The notes: generated by a model from the sequence alone, not told the origin. A stretch of 64,000 nucleotides of DNA from Hofstenia miamia (GCA_004352715.1 SCFE01000026.1:1789370-1853369); one strand, 5' to 3'. Shown: positions 1 through 11,339, counted from the first letter of the stretch. Numbers and translations: made by a program.

Positions 1-393
1 AATACTGTGATGATACCATGCTGTTGGCTAGCATGAATATCTGGCAATTACAGATTATTTAATAGTGAGCTGAGAGATAACAATGAAAATGAGAGTTTGT
101 ATTTTCTGAAGTGAGATAGAAATTAAGCAAGTGAGACAAATAGGGTAGCACCAGTCAATAGGTTAAGCACATTACTTTTGGACGCTTCGCTTTGGCTGGA
201 CGCCATAGGAATTGGTCATCTTGGAGTTTACCTAAAGTAGTTTTGTTCCTTGGATGAATTACCAATGTTATATCTATAAGTTCTATGTTATTTTTGTTTC
301 TGGAATCGTGGCTGTTATGTAAATGCTATTCAAACCTTCTGCAGAGTCAATTAAGTTTCTAGTTAAGTTTCCCTACCAGCCCATGATTCTACA
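1..393 (+). repeat. 5' LTR of element 1, 3' portion only
   Basis: This matches 11383-11775 of the 3' LTR without indels and ends in ATTCTACA. The differences are at 22, 171, 324 and 384. At 22, 324 and 384 this copy has TG where the 3' LTR has CG, a one-sided CpG deamination pattern. The LTR promoter and start lie outside the window. Confidence 0.95.
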
Positions 394-411
394 TAGCGAC
401 CATGACAGGAC
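394..411 (+). other. Primer-binding site of element 1
   Basis: It follows the LTR end directly and begins TAGCGACCATGACAGG. The matching site of element 2 begins TGGCAACCATGACAG, so the usual TGG start appears mutated to TAG here. The shared core suggests that both elements use the same tRNA primer; I did not assign the tRNA. Confidence 0.7.
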
Positions 412-821
412 GCTGACGTGATAACTGTTTAATCTTGTTGTTTTTCTTTTGATGGTTTGGATGTTAGTTGTTTTCTTTTTGGTGCATTTCAGCTGGGATA
501 GTTGTTTCCCCTGATCGCTATGGAACTTCTGAGTAAGTTTACCTATTGATGTATTCATTAACTTCCTCACCATTGAAGGATGATGACGAAGCCCTTAGTG
601 TTTCTTATTTGGCTGATGTCAATTGTTAAATTTCTTGTTTGTTTTACTTTTACTAGTGCTTTGATACATTGGATTTATTACCAAGTACTGCTGGGTTTGT
701 TTCTCCCCAGTTTGGTCTGCTAATTGTTATTACCTCTGTAGGTGGCTTTTTGCTCTTGTGTGTGTGGAAGTGCTCCCCATTGTCAATCTTGGAAATTGTT
801 GTTTTTTTTCTTTAGGTTATA
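412..821 (+). other. Untranslated leader of element 1
   Basis: This stretch lies between the primer-binding site and the first in-frame ATG of gag at 822. It is T-rich and I see no conserved ORF. The packaging signal of a retroelement would be expected here, but no specific motif can be claimed. Confidence 0.6.
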
Positions 822-2567
822 ATGGATTCTAGTCGTACTGTTACTTACTCTCCTACTTTTCGGACTCCTCCAATTCGGAGTATCCCCTGTGCAAGCATTG
901 GTAACCCAGATGTTACCCCTTGTACTGTTGGATTGTTACTTAATTTTTCTTCCCAATCTATTTCTCCTGTTTCGACTACGCAATGAATGGATCAGAATGT
1001 CTCGACCATTCCACATAGTGCTGCAAGTGTCATAAGCCCGTTGTACCACCCAAACTTACTTCGTATTATGAACACCCAGAATGCTCCTCCAATTCCCCTT
1101 CATCCTCATAGTTTTGCCAGTGTTATTACTCCGTCAAATCCCCATTCTGATGTTCACCTTGCAGAGATTGATCACCTGAAGGAAGCCTTATTGCAGCAAG
1201 TTGCTCTAAGGATGGAGAGTGAACGCCAAGTGGAGTTTCTCCAGGCTGAAATTAATACCCAACATGTGGCTTATCAAAGGATGGAGCGCCAGATGCTGGA
1301 GTCGACTATTGCGCTAGAATTACAAATACATGAGTTGAAGGGTGCTGTCAACAACTCACACCGACATAAGGAGGTGTTGTCTCAACGACATGATGAATAT
1401 GTTACTCATGCTGCATTAAATGAAGCTTTGGGTGAATTAGCCAAGAAGATCATTGGTCAAGTAGTTCAGCTAGTGGGTGCCAACCAACCTCCTCCAGCCA
1501 TTCCTTTGTTCAGAGGGTCCTCCTCTATACCTTGTTCCACTAGTCCTTCACACAGTCAACCTACTTTTGCTCAGGTGGCTCTTACACAAGTATCTACGTT
1601 AACTACCAGAGCCACCCCTCAAACAGGATACGTCCAGTCATTGCCCGATCTGGTGAGCACTGTGGTCGTTCCTGCATTCAAGGAACAACATGTTAGCGAT
1701 ACTAGTCTGTTTACTGAAAAACCCGGCACGAAAGATCAGCTGAGATACTGCTATTTGATCCTTCCTCTTGAGTCCACTGGACAGATACAAGTCTATAGTA
1801 AACACTCTGTTTTGCCTAAATTCACCGGACAAATTGATGCAGTGTCACAGTCCTTTGACGAATGGTTTTTCTTATTTGAGCTGACTATGAAACAACACAA
1901 AAATTCGCAGGAGTCAGCCGTTTCGCAGTTTCCCTTATATCTTAGTGGATTGGCATACAATCAATACATGATGCTCGATTGGAACATAAAAACTGACTAC
2001 CAGCTATTAGTGGGTTTTTTCGAGGATCATTACTGAGCACTGCACATCAAGCATCAGTATAAAACGTTATTGAGTGATATGTCTTCTCGGAATTATATTA
2101 CCCAGGTTGAACATTTGTTTTGTTTAAGTAGTCTTTCTCAAGAATATTCCAAGCACGACCTGTTTTCTTACATTTGCCGAGGTTTTCCTTCATCAATCAG
2201 AAATCAGTTGGAAGTCCGTTGCGACCCTGAGGATAACCTCCACGAAATTATTAGGAAGGCCATCAGCGTGGTGTACATGCTCCAGAACTCTCAACGCATC
2301 GACAGTGATATAACTAGTTTGTCTAATACAAAGAACTTTGAACCAAGGAGAACTGTGGTTACCAAAAAGTCATTTGATTTATCTTTGGTAAGGTGTTACA
2401 CTTGCGGAGAGAAAGGACATTTAAAATCTCAGTGCAAGGCCAAAGTACAGCTTGTTGCTGATGGTGAAGGCTTTATTGTCGAAGAACCCATTACTGAATC
2501 TTTGTGTGTCGACAATCTTGGTGATTTAAAACCTGAATATCCAACCACATCTCAAGATTTAAATTAG
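822..2567 (+). pseudogene. gag: gag of element 1, broken by two in-frame TGA codons
   Basis: Gag would form the retrotransposon particle and bind its RNA. A single frame runs from ATG 822 to TAG 2565, interrupted by TGA at 984-986 and 2034-2036. The first third contains a glutamine- and glutamate-rich stretch likely to form a coiled coil (about 1165-1400). The region 1800-2130 is capsid-like and aligns with both other elements (motif FEDHY near 2020). A zinc knuckle of the CX2CX4HX4C type (CYTCGEKGHLKSQC) lies at about 2394-2435. I chose the start at 822 rather than 987 because the frame is continuous through the TGA and element 3 has similar sequence in that N-terminal part. Confidence 0.85.
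2558..2564 (+). promoter_or_regulatory. Candidate -1 ribosomal frameshift heptamer at the gag-pol junction
   Basis: TTTAAAT sits directly before the gag stop TAG. The gag codons read T-TTA-AAT, the canonical X-XXY-YYZ arrangement. Protease is open in the -1 frame from this point. Frame, motif and position all fit a -1 frameshift. I did not identify a downstream pseudoknot with certainty. In element 2 protease is also in the -1 frame relative to gag, but the heptamer is not preserved. Confidence 0.7.
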
Positions 2568-2999
2568 TTGGAGCGCCGCCTCCTGTAAAACACGCACAAG
2601 ATCATAACGTACTAGTCATAACTCAGTTGATTAGAAAGAATTTAATACCTGTTGAGATGAATGGCAATATCTTTAACGCCACCGTGGATACTGGAGCCGT
2701 CACCTCCATCATAAGTGATGAGTGCTGTAAAGAGTTATGTGTAAATTGAGATTCATTGGATCCATCCAGTGCAAAGCTTATTGACGCCTCTGGAAACCCT
2801 CTTTCTCTAAAGGGGAAGCTGAAAGATGCCTCAATCAAAATTCATGCAGAGCCTTTTGAAGTAGACCTTCTAGTAATCGATATGTCAAATCATCGCCTCC
2901 CATTGATTTAATCTTAGGAAATGATTTTCTGGAGCGAAACTCTTGTGTTATTGATTTCAAAAATAATACGATTTCTATTAAAGACCAAGAAGCAACACA
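2568..2999 (+). pseudogene. Protease (retropepsin) domain of element 1 pol
   Basis: This is an aspartic protease that would process Gag-Pol. The catalytic triplet Asp-Thr-Gly is at 2687-2695, followed by AVTSIISDECC. The C-terminal part ends in ILGNDF (about 2911-2928), the usual second protease motif. A TGA at 2747-2749 stands where element 3 has Trp. A one-base indel near 2895 shifts the frame into that of RT, so the copy is inactive. Confidence 0.85.
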
Positions 3000-3000
3000 A

Positions 3001-4213
3001 TTGGCTATGATCCTTGAGAAGGAAGTTATTTTTAACCTGGACAAACCCATCTCTCTCGAACCTAGGCATTGGACTCGAGTTGCCATATCTTCTGATGCTA
3101 GTATTGATGGGGACATCATGATCCCAGGGCAGAGAGGCAGATACATATGCGGAATCTCTTTCTCACCAGATTTATGTAGAGTGACAAAAGGGAAGACATA
3201 TGTTACTGTTCTCAATGGAGCAGCTTTTCCGGTCAAGATTGGAGTTTCCCAATTACAGTTAGTAGGAGTACCAGTCAGAGTTGAGAACATCCCTGTCATG
3301 TGTTTACCTATATGTACCGCTGTTCATGATTTGGAAGATCTGGTAAGTCTAGTCAAAGTACTGACAGTCACCAAGAATTCTCATCCGCACCTCAATCAAA
3401 TAGAGAGAAAGTCACTAATCTCTCTACTGTACAGTAAACACGATGTATTTAACTATGGTACAATTAGTGTTGGTCAAGCATTAGGTGAGGAGCACGCAAT
3501 TGAATTGAAACACGATCGACCAATTAGGTTACCAGTATGCAGGGTACCAGAAAATTTAAAACCTGAATATGAGAAGATCTTGAGTGACTTGATAGAAAGT
3601 GGAATAATACAAGGAAGTAGCAGCCCTTATGCTGCTCCCACTGTGTTTATTCGCCAAGGTGAGAAGTATTGGCTGTGCATTGATTTTCGTAAGCTGAATG
3701 ATATAACAATTAAGGACGCGTATCCCCTGCCAAGAATAGAAGATCTCCTTTACAATGCCAGTAAATACAAATTTTTCTCATGTTTAGACTTATGCAAAGC
3801 TTACTGGCAGGTACCTATGCGCCTTTCCGATATTCCAAAGACCGCATTCATTACCCCTTATGGGTTATACAAATGGAAGTATATGGCCTTTGGCCTATGC
3901 AACACGCCAGCTACTTTTCAGCGATATGTCACTAAAGTCCTTAAGGATGGTGCGAATCTTCTCAAACCCGGCATCTCGGCCTATATAGACAACATTTTAG
4001 TGGCAAGTAACACTTTTGAAGAACATTTAGACAAGCTTTGTCGAACCCTGGATCTATTACAGAAAGCCGGACTCAAAGTTAACGGGACGAAGTGCGCATT
4101 AGTGCAGACGAAGGTAGTCTTTCTTGGCCGCGTAGTCGAACCAGTAAAAATCTCAATAAAAACCAATGCTAAAGATTTCTTAGATAAGATCAAAATGCCA
4201 TGTTCAGCGATTA
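3001..4213 (+). pseudogene. pol: Reverse transcriptase domain of element 1 pol
   Basis: The RT would copy element RNA into DNA. Visible motifs in order are LCIDFRKLND (about 3675), DAYPLPRIEDL (about 3716), the first catalytic Asp block FSCLDLCKAYWQVPM (about 3775-3820), FGLCNTPATFQ (about 3890) and the second catalytic box YIDNILVAS (about 3980-4006). The usual box is YxDD; here the second Asp is Asn (GAC to AAC, a CpG-type change), which should abolish activity. The frame breaks near 4205, where the sequence continues as MGFLNYYGMFIPD in another frame. Confidence 0.9.
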
Positions 4214-5240
4214 ATGGGCTTTCTCAATTATTATGGGATGTTCATCCCGGATCTTGCTGATAAAACGAGAACAATTTCCAATTTATTGAAAAAATCTGTC
4301 GACTTCAAATGGACATGGCAGGAACAAGAGGCTCTCGAGGGTGTAAAAACAGAACTCAAAAAGATACCATCTTTAAACACTCCTGATTATATTTGAAAGA
4401 CTTTATAATCGACTGTGATGCTAGTGCTGTTGCTATTAGTGGGATCCTGAGTCAGGACATAAACAGAGTCGAAAGTCCTGTTCAGTACTTCAGTAGAAAA
4501 CTTAGAGCTTCAGAGAAGAACTATGGTGTGACTAAGTGCGAGATGCTTGCATTAGTCGAATCCCTGAAAAAATTCTGCTACTTTANGTACAGTAAACACG
4601 ATGTATTTAACTATGGTACAATTAGTGTTGGTCAAGCATTAGGTGAGGAGCACGCAATTGAATTGAAACACGATCGACCAATTAGGTTACCAGTATGCAG
4701 GGTACCAGAAAATTTAAAACCTGAATATGAGAAGATCTTGAGTGACTTGATAGAAAGTGGAATAATACAAGGAAGTAGCAGCCCTTATGCTGCTCCCACT
4801 GTGTTTATTCGCCAAGGTGAGAAGTATTGGCTGTGCATTGATTTTCGTAAGCTGAATGATNTGCATTAGTCGAATCCCTGAAAAAATTCTGCTACTTTAT
4901 ACTTGGCCATAAGTTCACTGTGTGAACCGACAATAGTGCTTTGGCTTGGCTAAAGAAATTTAGTGGCGACAAATCCAATATTGTTGCTTGCTGGATTGAG
5001 TACTTAAATGATTTTTCATTTACGATTAAACATCGCCCAGGCCGACTCCACCTGAACGCCGATTATTGGACGGTGCTGCCCAGCTATGAACGTGATCTCA
5101 AAAAACCAGATGGGGAAAAGGTCCCTTTCTCCTTCATCCCTCACAATGAGTATCAGTTGATACCCGAAATCAATGCTGATAGGAACGGCAAACCTATTCT
5201 TACCATCCTCATGAGAGAGGAAATTTCAAAAGAGGAAATA
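4214..5240 (+). pseudogene. RNase H and linker of element 1 pol, frameshifted and mis-assembled
   Basis: The RT thumb/connection region (MGFLNYYGMFIPDLADKTR) begins here. A frameshift near 4390 leads into the RNase H block FIIDCDASAVAISGIL, then YFSRKLRASEKNYG and CEMLALVESLKKF. The domain resumes after an N-bounded insertion at 4586-4899 with LAWLKKFSGDKSNIV and FTIKHRPGRLHLNAD (about 4940-5060). A TGA is present at 4923-4925. RNase H would remove the RNA strand during reverse transcription. Another frameshift lies near 5245 before integrase. Confidence 0.85.
4586..4899. repeat. N-bounded 274-bp copy of RT sequence with duplicated 38-bp edges, probable assembly artefact
   Basis: Single Ns stand at 4586 and 4861. 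The sequence between them (4587-4860) is identical to 3429-3702. The 38 bases before the first N (4548-4585) are repeated directly after the second N (4862-4899). Removing 4586-4899 leaves an uninterrupted RNase H region. This is best explained by a wrong gap-filling path. Confidence 0.85.
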
Positions 5241-7251
5241 ATTTTATTCGTTACCAACACCGCGATTGGATATTGGATCAGATAATGAAAAGAATGAAAG
5301 ACCCGTACTTCCCCACATCTCCTGAAGTCAATCGCTATTTCCACCATTATAACTGGCATGTAAATGAGAATGGTCTATTATATGCAAAGAGTAAACACAA
5401 CAATCAGCTTGCAATCCCTGAGTACTTTAAAAGGGATTTGGTGCATAGAGTGCATGAGCGTGGTCACCTTGGTATTCTCCAGACCAAGAAAACTTTCAAT
5501 TCACGATATGTTACCACTGGAATACGAACTACTGTAACAGATGTAATCAATAAATGCGAGAAATGTTTACTAAACAACCTTCACCACTTTCCTCAACAAA
5601 GAGCTGAGATGGAATCACGGTCTGCAGAAAGCCCTAATGAGTTAGTGCATGTTGATCTAGAACAACTATCAAAAGATGATGAGGGTTTTCAATATCTACT
5701 CGTGATGGTGGACCACTTCACCAAATTTGCCCGTATAGTTCCTCTAAGCAGTACAACTGCAGAAATGGTGGCTGACAAAATCCTTAAAGAATGGATCTTA
5801 AAATATGGACCAATGCGCAAATTAGTTTCAGATAGAGGTCCTCAATTTGAAAGCAACATTTTACGCGCTTTGATGAATGAATTGGAAATAATTCACGAAC
5901 TGACTACAGCTTATCATCATCAAGCAAATGGTTTGGTAGAATGGTTAAATCGAACCCTCATCAAATTGATTCGGGTAGCATTGTCTCGAGCTGCCGGTAA
6001 ACAATGGTGACGCATTGTAGAATGTGTTGAGTATTTTTATAACACGTTGGTCCATACAACAACTGGTGTCAGCCCTTTCAAAGCCATGTTCGGTAGAGAG
6101 GCTGCTACTTCTTTGGCGATGATGTTTCCAAAATACGCTGACAATAATGTGGAGAGTTATGTGAATAGATTATTAACTGCTATGCAACAAATTCACTTGA
6201 CAATTTGTCATAACACTAATCAGTTGAGTATTAGGCAAAAGAGAACCTTTAATAAAAAGCTGTATGGTGAGCCTCGAATCACCACGGATAGTCATCAAGT
6301 ATGGAAACTTGCAAATGATTGGCAAGGCCCTTTCACTATAGAAAAAGTGCTTGATCATAACACATATACCTTAAATAACAGTAAAATGGTACATTTTCAA
6401 AGGCTCAAATGAGCTATAAAAGATATCAAGCATGTTATAATAGATGATAATAACGAATTTACGTTAGTAGACAATGGTGTTGATGTGTATGAAAAATATG
6501 ATAACTTAACTAGTTTTTCAGAGGATGAATTTTCCGACACCGAGTACAATCCTGATAATGTTATTCCTNATCATCAAGCAAATGGTTTGGTAGAATGGTT
6601 AAATCGAACCCTCATCAAATTGATTCGGGTAGCATTGTCTCGAGCTGCCGGTAAACAATGGTGACGCATTGTAGAATGTGTTGAGTATTTTTATAACACG
6701 TTGGTCCATACAACAACTGGTGTCAGCCCTTTCAAAGCCATGTTCGGTAGAGAGGCTGCTACTTCTTTGGCGATGATGTTTCCAAAATACGCTGACAATA
6801 ATGTGGAGAGTTATGTGAATAGATTATTAACTGCTATGCAACAAATTCACTTGACAATTTGTCATAACACTAATCAGTTGAGTATTAGGCAAAAGAGAAC
6901 CTTTAATAAAAAGCTGTATGGTGAGCCTCGAATCACCACGGATAGTCATCAAGTATGGAAACTTGCAAATGATTGGCAAGGCCCTTTCACTATAGAAAAA
7001 GTGCTTGATCATAACACATATACCTTAAATAACAGTAAAATGGTACATTTTCAAAGGCTCAAATGAGCTATAAAAGATATCAAGCATGTTATAATAGATG
7101 ATAATAACGAATTTACGTTAGTAGACAATGGTGTTGATGTGTATGAAAAATATGATAACTTAACTAGTTTTTCAGAGGATGAATTTTCCGACACCGAGTA
7201 CAATCCTGATAATGTTATTCCTGAGCACTTAGAACCACATATGCTCCCCTA
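5241..7251 (+). pseudogene. Integrase domain and C-terminal end of element 1 pol
   Basis: Integrase would insert the cDNA into the host genome. The zinc-binding HHCC module is visible at about 5450-5570 (HERGHLG, then CEKCLL). The catalytic core has Asp in VHVDLEQLS (about 5650), Asp in SDRGPQFE (about 5830) and Glu in LVEWLNRTL (about 5935), so the DDE residues are kept. A GPY/F-like module (WQGPFTI) lies at about 6320. In-frame TGA codons are at 6008-6010 and 6410-6412. The region 6569-7222 is an exact N-bounded repeat of 5916-6568; discounting it, the reading frame ends at TAG 7249-7251. Confidence 0.88.
6569..7222. repeat. Exact 653-bp repeat of the integrase region behind a single N, probable assembly artefact
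   Basis: An N stands at 6569 and 6570-7222 is identical to 5916-6568, including the TGA codons. Zero divergence and the N at the junction argue for an unresolved contig overlap rather than a real duplication. Confidence 0.85.
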
Positions 7252-7316
7252 GAGGAGGGCGAGACCTACTTACGATCCCAACATTTGGGATTTAAATCTT
7301 ATAACTCCATTTAGGA

Positions 7317-10300
7317 ATGAAACCAGTAAATTGCAAACAAGAGTCGCCAGCTCCACCTGTCCGTCACTGAGTGAGAAGGAAGATGGAAGGTAGCCGACTT
7401 GGACGAGATGCCTCACCTAGGCGTGGGAGACACGTTTCTCCGCTTGCTGAGGCCCACGCAAGAAAAAGAGGACGTCAGGATGGTGCTGAGGAGATTCCGA
7501 TTCCGTGTGGGCGACACATTGCTCCACGACTTGGCGAGCAGACAGCATTTCCCACGACGCCCTCCACATCTCGCCCCTACGTGGAGAGACACATTTCCCC
7601 ACGTGCGCGAGAGGAGCTGGCAACTCCCACTTTAAAAACTTATGATAAATTGAGAGTTTTTTTTAGTGCTTTACAACTTGTAAATACCCCCCATACAAGC
7701 GACTTGATAGCCCCTTCGACCTCTTCCACAGCCACTTCCACTGTACAATCTCAGAAAACTGAAGAGAGAAGAAGAAAATTATCTAAAGTCGGCGATGAAA
7801 CCTTACACCCATACTATATTGCAACAAGAAAAGCCATAGCTATCATCCGTGATAATATATCAGAGGAGACTAAAGATCAACTCCGTCGGACATACAATGG
7901 ACGCGACATGACTTGCTCTATCGACGTCATTCCTTTCGTCATAGATGCCTCCCGTCGCCCCAAAATTAATACAATCATTGGTTACGACTCCAGGATGATG
8001 GAAAATTTGAGTCGTCTGTATTGGCGCAGCACAGTGCACACCTTCTTTGATGACGATTTTAACATATATAACTTATGTCAGTTTTTGAACAGTGGCAAAA
8101 CCATTGATAGTTTTGAGTGTATAAATGTAGATTTCCAAAACCTCCTCTTTATCTACTTCTTACGAATATCTGAGATACAAGCTGAGGACATCATGGAACA
8201 AATTGAGATTGCTTATCACATCACTAAAGTTGAGGGCATTCGTTTAATAATGATAGTTCGTGGAGAGTATGAAACTTCAGTACCCGAACCAATAGAAAAC
8301 TTAAATTTTCGTATGGAAAATTTCTTAATCTTATCTAAAGATGATTATGCCCCTACTTCTTCACATTCCACGAGCCACCTTCCAATCACTAGGCTCATAT
8401 ATACTGATTTACTTCTGTGTCAAAAAGTGCCCTCCCATCACTTAGCTGTTGATCAGAAATTGATTATCGACGTTCTGCTCCAATCGCAGACCTTAGAAGT
8501 TACAGATCCCAATACTCCCTTGTTAGCTACAGTTACTGATCTAAGAGTTAGCTTCGCCTTCGCTCAGAGCCGCCAACTACTAAATGAGATTCAAACTATC
8601 TGGTCTGACATAAAAGCAGATCTTAACCCCGAGTCTGATTGGCCCCATTTAGATATATCTAGTCCATCACAGACTTATCACTCGTCTGTAGAACAAACTC
8701 TGCGAGACATCAAAGTCTCCTATAACAACCAGGATAAGAAAAATTTTAAAGAACGTCTCTTTGCAGAGAAAAACTTACCAGATATATATGCCAGAGGAGC
8801 AATTTGGATACTAGCCATCTATCTAACAAAGGAGCCTCAACTACAAATACCCATGTCACACGAGAAGAGGACATCCCTCACGAAAATAACTATTCACGAA
8901 TTAGCCGTTTGCCCACTGACATGGAAAGTTAAAAACTGGTTGCTGTATAAGTGTAGTCCTCCTTCCTCCCCTGGAAAAACGAAGTGCGCCATGGACAAGT
9001 TTGAAAAATATTATGCCTGACTGGTGGGGGCGAGCAGTGTGACTGGAAAAATGTTGATTATGTTAACTAGCAATCAACTTGGGATTTGTCCGTCGGACAT
9101 CAATATTTTTTCTGATACAGTAAAGAAGTACATGAGGGGCACCACAGCTGAGACAAAATTCGCCATATTTCACTCAGATAACGCTCCCCTGAGTACGAGA
9201 AGATTTGTAGAAAGATTGCCTGGATCAACACAACACTTTCTGGATCAAGTCACCAAGTTCGATGTATATGGAAAAAATGAAATTTTATTCAACATGCAGC
9301 AAATGAAATATCCTGAATGTGGATATGGTCAATTTATGGAATCAGCTAGGCATGTTAACAAAGAAGGCAAGATTATTCCAATCACCATTTTCGATCAGGT
9401 GATGCATACACCAGAGCAATTTTTTCGAGAGGAGGAGCTACTAGCATCTTCAGCGATACAAATGTCTCCCCACATTCGCGATTTGATTGAAAAAGTCAAC
9501 TTAGAAAAATTTGGAGTTAATGCCATCTCTCCTAAACCGATGCCACAATGGTCTGTTACAGAAGATGAACGTATCTTAATGGTCAAGCATGATCCGAGCA
9601 AATTTCTCGATGATCTTACCGTGCAGCCAAGAGTTCTGGTCGACAGTCGCGATAAAGATGTCCTATCGTTGATGAAGTGGTGTCTCACGGAGATGTTCAC
9701 CAAGGAGGAATTAGTCATTTTACAATCCCCAGGGCGACATGTTGCTCTGGACGTAGAATGTACTACTTCTCAAGTCCACATCTCCACACAGCAGATTGAA
9801 CGCTTACTACAAAAGAGACTTCAAGGAAAGTTCTGGGATACCATCAAGGACGCCCGTATCAATTATCCCGTTACGATAGGATTAGCCACTTTAGCGTCTC
9901 CTACAAAGTTTAGTGAAATGGAGAAGAAGATCAAAACTGCAAATCTTTTGTGCATACCACCACCTACGATTGAAACCCCACTAATCCAGCCAAAATGGAA
10001 AGTACAGAAGCCTAAAAAGAAGGTCGCTGCTCAGTTATCTGATCGAATCAACTTTGTCAATAGTAAATCAGAAGCAGTTAAAGCCAGTAGAACGGGCGAG
10101 TATAAGATTGTATGAGAAAAACTCATCGCAGGAGGAAATTCTGAGCATGTATTTATTGATGACAAGCTAACCATCACTGATATCTTTATGCGGGGACTAC
10201 CAATTCACATGCAACTACAAGCAATACAAGAAAAACTAGCCGCGCTGCAGCCTCATGTCCTCATCCTCTTCCAGGCCACTGGAGATTTAATGTGGATAAA

Positions 10301-10835
10301 CAATATTGAAACAGTGACTCATTACTATGATGTTACGAAGAGAATTGAAATCATTACAATAATACGAGCCAACATATCTGATCCGGAAGAGATGACGTTA
10401 AGTCAAGTTCAAAACTACTGCTCACTATTTGTTGATCATGACACTACAATGGGGTCACTGCGACAAGTCTTCTTACATTTCTATCCCAATACCGAGATTA
10501 GTGAGGATGATGCTCATACGTCTGATACCAATGCGATGATGACATTAATGATTGCACTAAAAGGCCTTCGGCTTTATGAGCAGTTTTATGACACATTTAC
10601 CAGGCGGTTGAATAACCTAAGGAGAAAGTGTCCCATTAGCAATCGAATGCCAAACATTAAATTTCTATGGCTGAAGGACGAGGTGGTTATGCAAAGAGAA
10701 GTACTTATGCAAATAACCCAAGAAGAACACTACGCAGAAGTCACAACATGGGATGGTGAACTCGCTACAAAGATGATTGTGGCCACACAAAATATCGTTT
10801 CTGGGCCAGCCCTCCAACTGCTAGCCGAAAATTAA
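7317..10835 (+). pseudogene. ORF3 of element 1: long unknown ORF in the envelope position, with three TGA codons
   Basis: About 1,172 codons lie in one frame from ATG 7317 to TAA 10833, between integrase and the polypurine tract. They are interrupted only by TGA at 7368, 9018 and 10113 and by no frameshift; a second possible start is ATG 7383. The N-terminal 90 codons are Arg/Pro/Ser-rich and hold three imperfect repeats around RHVSP, RHIAP and RHISP. The rest is rich in charged residues and predicted-looking helices. I see no signal peptide, no convincing transmembrane segment and no furin-like site, so it does not look like an envelope gene. Element 2 has a related ORF in the same place (shared blocks ETLHPY and STVH.FFD.DF). 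I do not recognise the family; function is unknown. Confidence 0.82.
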
Positions 10836-10838
10836 TTT

Positions 10839-10853
10839 GAGCAAGGGGGGGGC
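10839..10853 (+). other. Polypurine tract of element 1
   Basis: The run GAGCAAGGGGGGGG lies two bases before the 3' LTR start TGTAGAG. This is the expected place for the plus-strand primer. Confidence 0.8.
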
Positions 10854-11094
10854 GTGTAGAGTCACTCGGGGATTTTGTTGATTTTATTCTTTTGAATCTT
10901 TATTTTGTATTATTACGTCACTATGACGTTAGTAGCTATTTTCGATATTAGGTTACTACTGCTAGTTTAATGTCCCCTCGATGGTGCTTATTGTTGCTCA
11001 AATTTAATTTTGTGAGGGAAAAGAATTCGATCATGTTAAACTACGTTGACATCTGATTATTGTAAACAAAGGCAGGTAATAGTTAAACATTTTG

Positions 11095-11100
11095 TATAAA
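11095..11100 (+). promoter_or_regulatory. Candidate TATA box of the element 1 LTR
   Basis: TATAAA lies 240 bp into the LTR, upstream of the polyadenylation signal, as expected for a U3 promoter. There is no direct evidence of use. Confidence 0.45.
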
Positions 11101-11333
11101 ACCTGAGAACAATGTAGCAATAGCTTAATAGATTTTGTCTACTCTCAACTGCCGTATTTACTGTTGTATTTTCTATTTATTTATTATATTAATGAAACTT
11201 TTTGCTTAAGATCAGCGACAATTCGGGAGTGCTTTCACCAGTATGGGGCAACACATTGCTTCTGGGGTCTATTGATTACCCAGTCCGAATTGTGGACTCA
11301 TTAAGTTATGAATACTGTTATGTATAAGGAAAT

Positions 11334-11339
11334 AATAAA
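11334..11339 (+). terminator. Candidate polyadenylation signal of the element 1 LTR
   Basis: AATAAA lies 234 bp after the TATA candidate, and the distance fits an R region ending shortly after it. The surrounding block is conserved in the other family-1 LTRs. Confidence 0.45.

Noticed and set aside
984-10115. TGA codons in element 1 as sense codons (recoded genetic code)
   Set aside because: The sacsin-like gene in the same window reads with the standard code, using TGG for Trp and having no internal TGA in 3,146 codons. The TGA sites do not align to one amino acid in the other elements.
7317-10835. ORF3 as a retroviral envelope gene
   Set aside because: It is in the envelope position, but I see no signal peptide, no C-terminal membrane anchor and no cleavage site; the N-terminus is Arg/Pro-rich instead.
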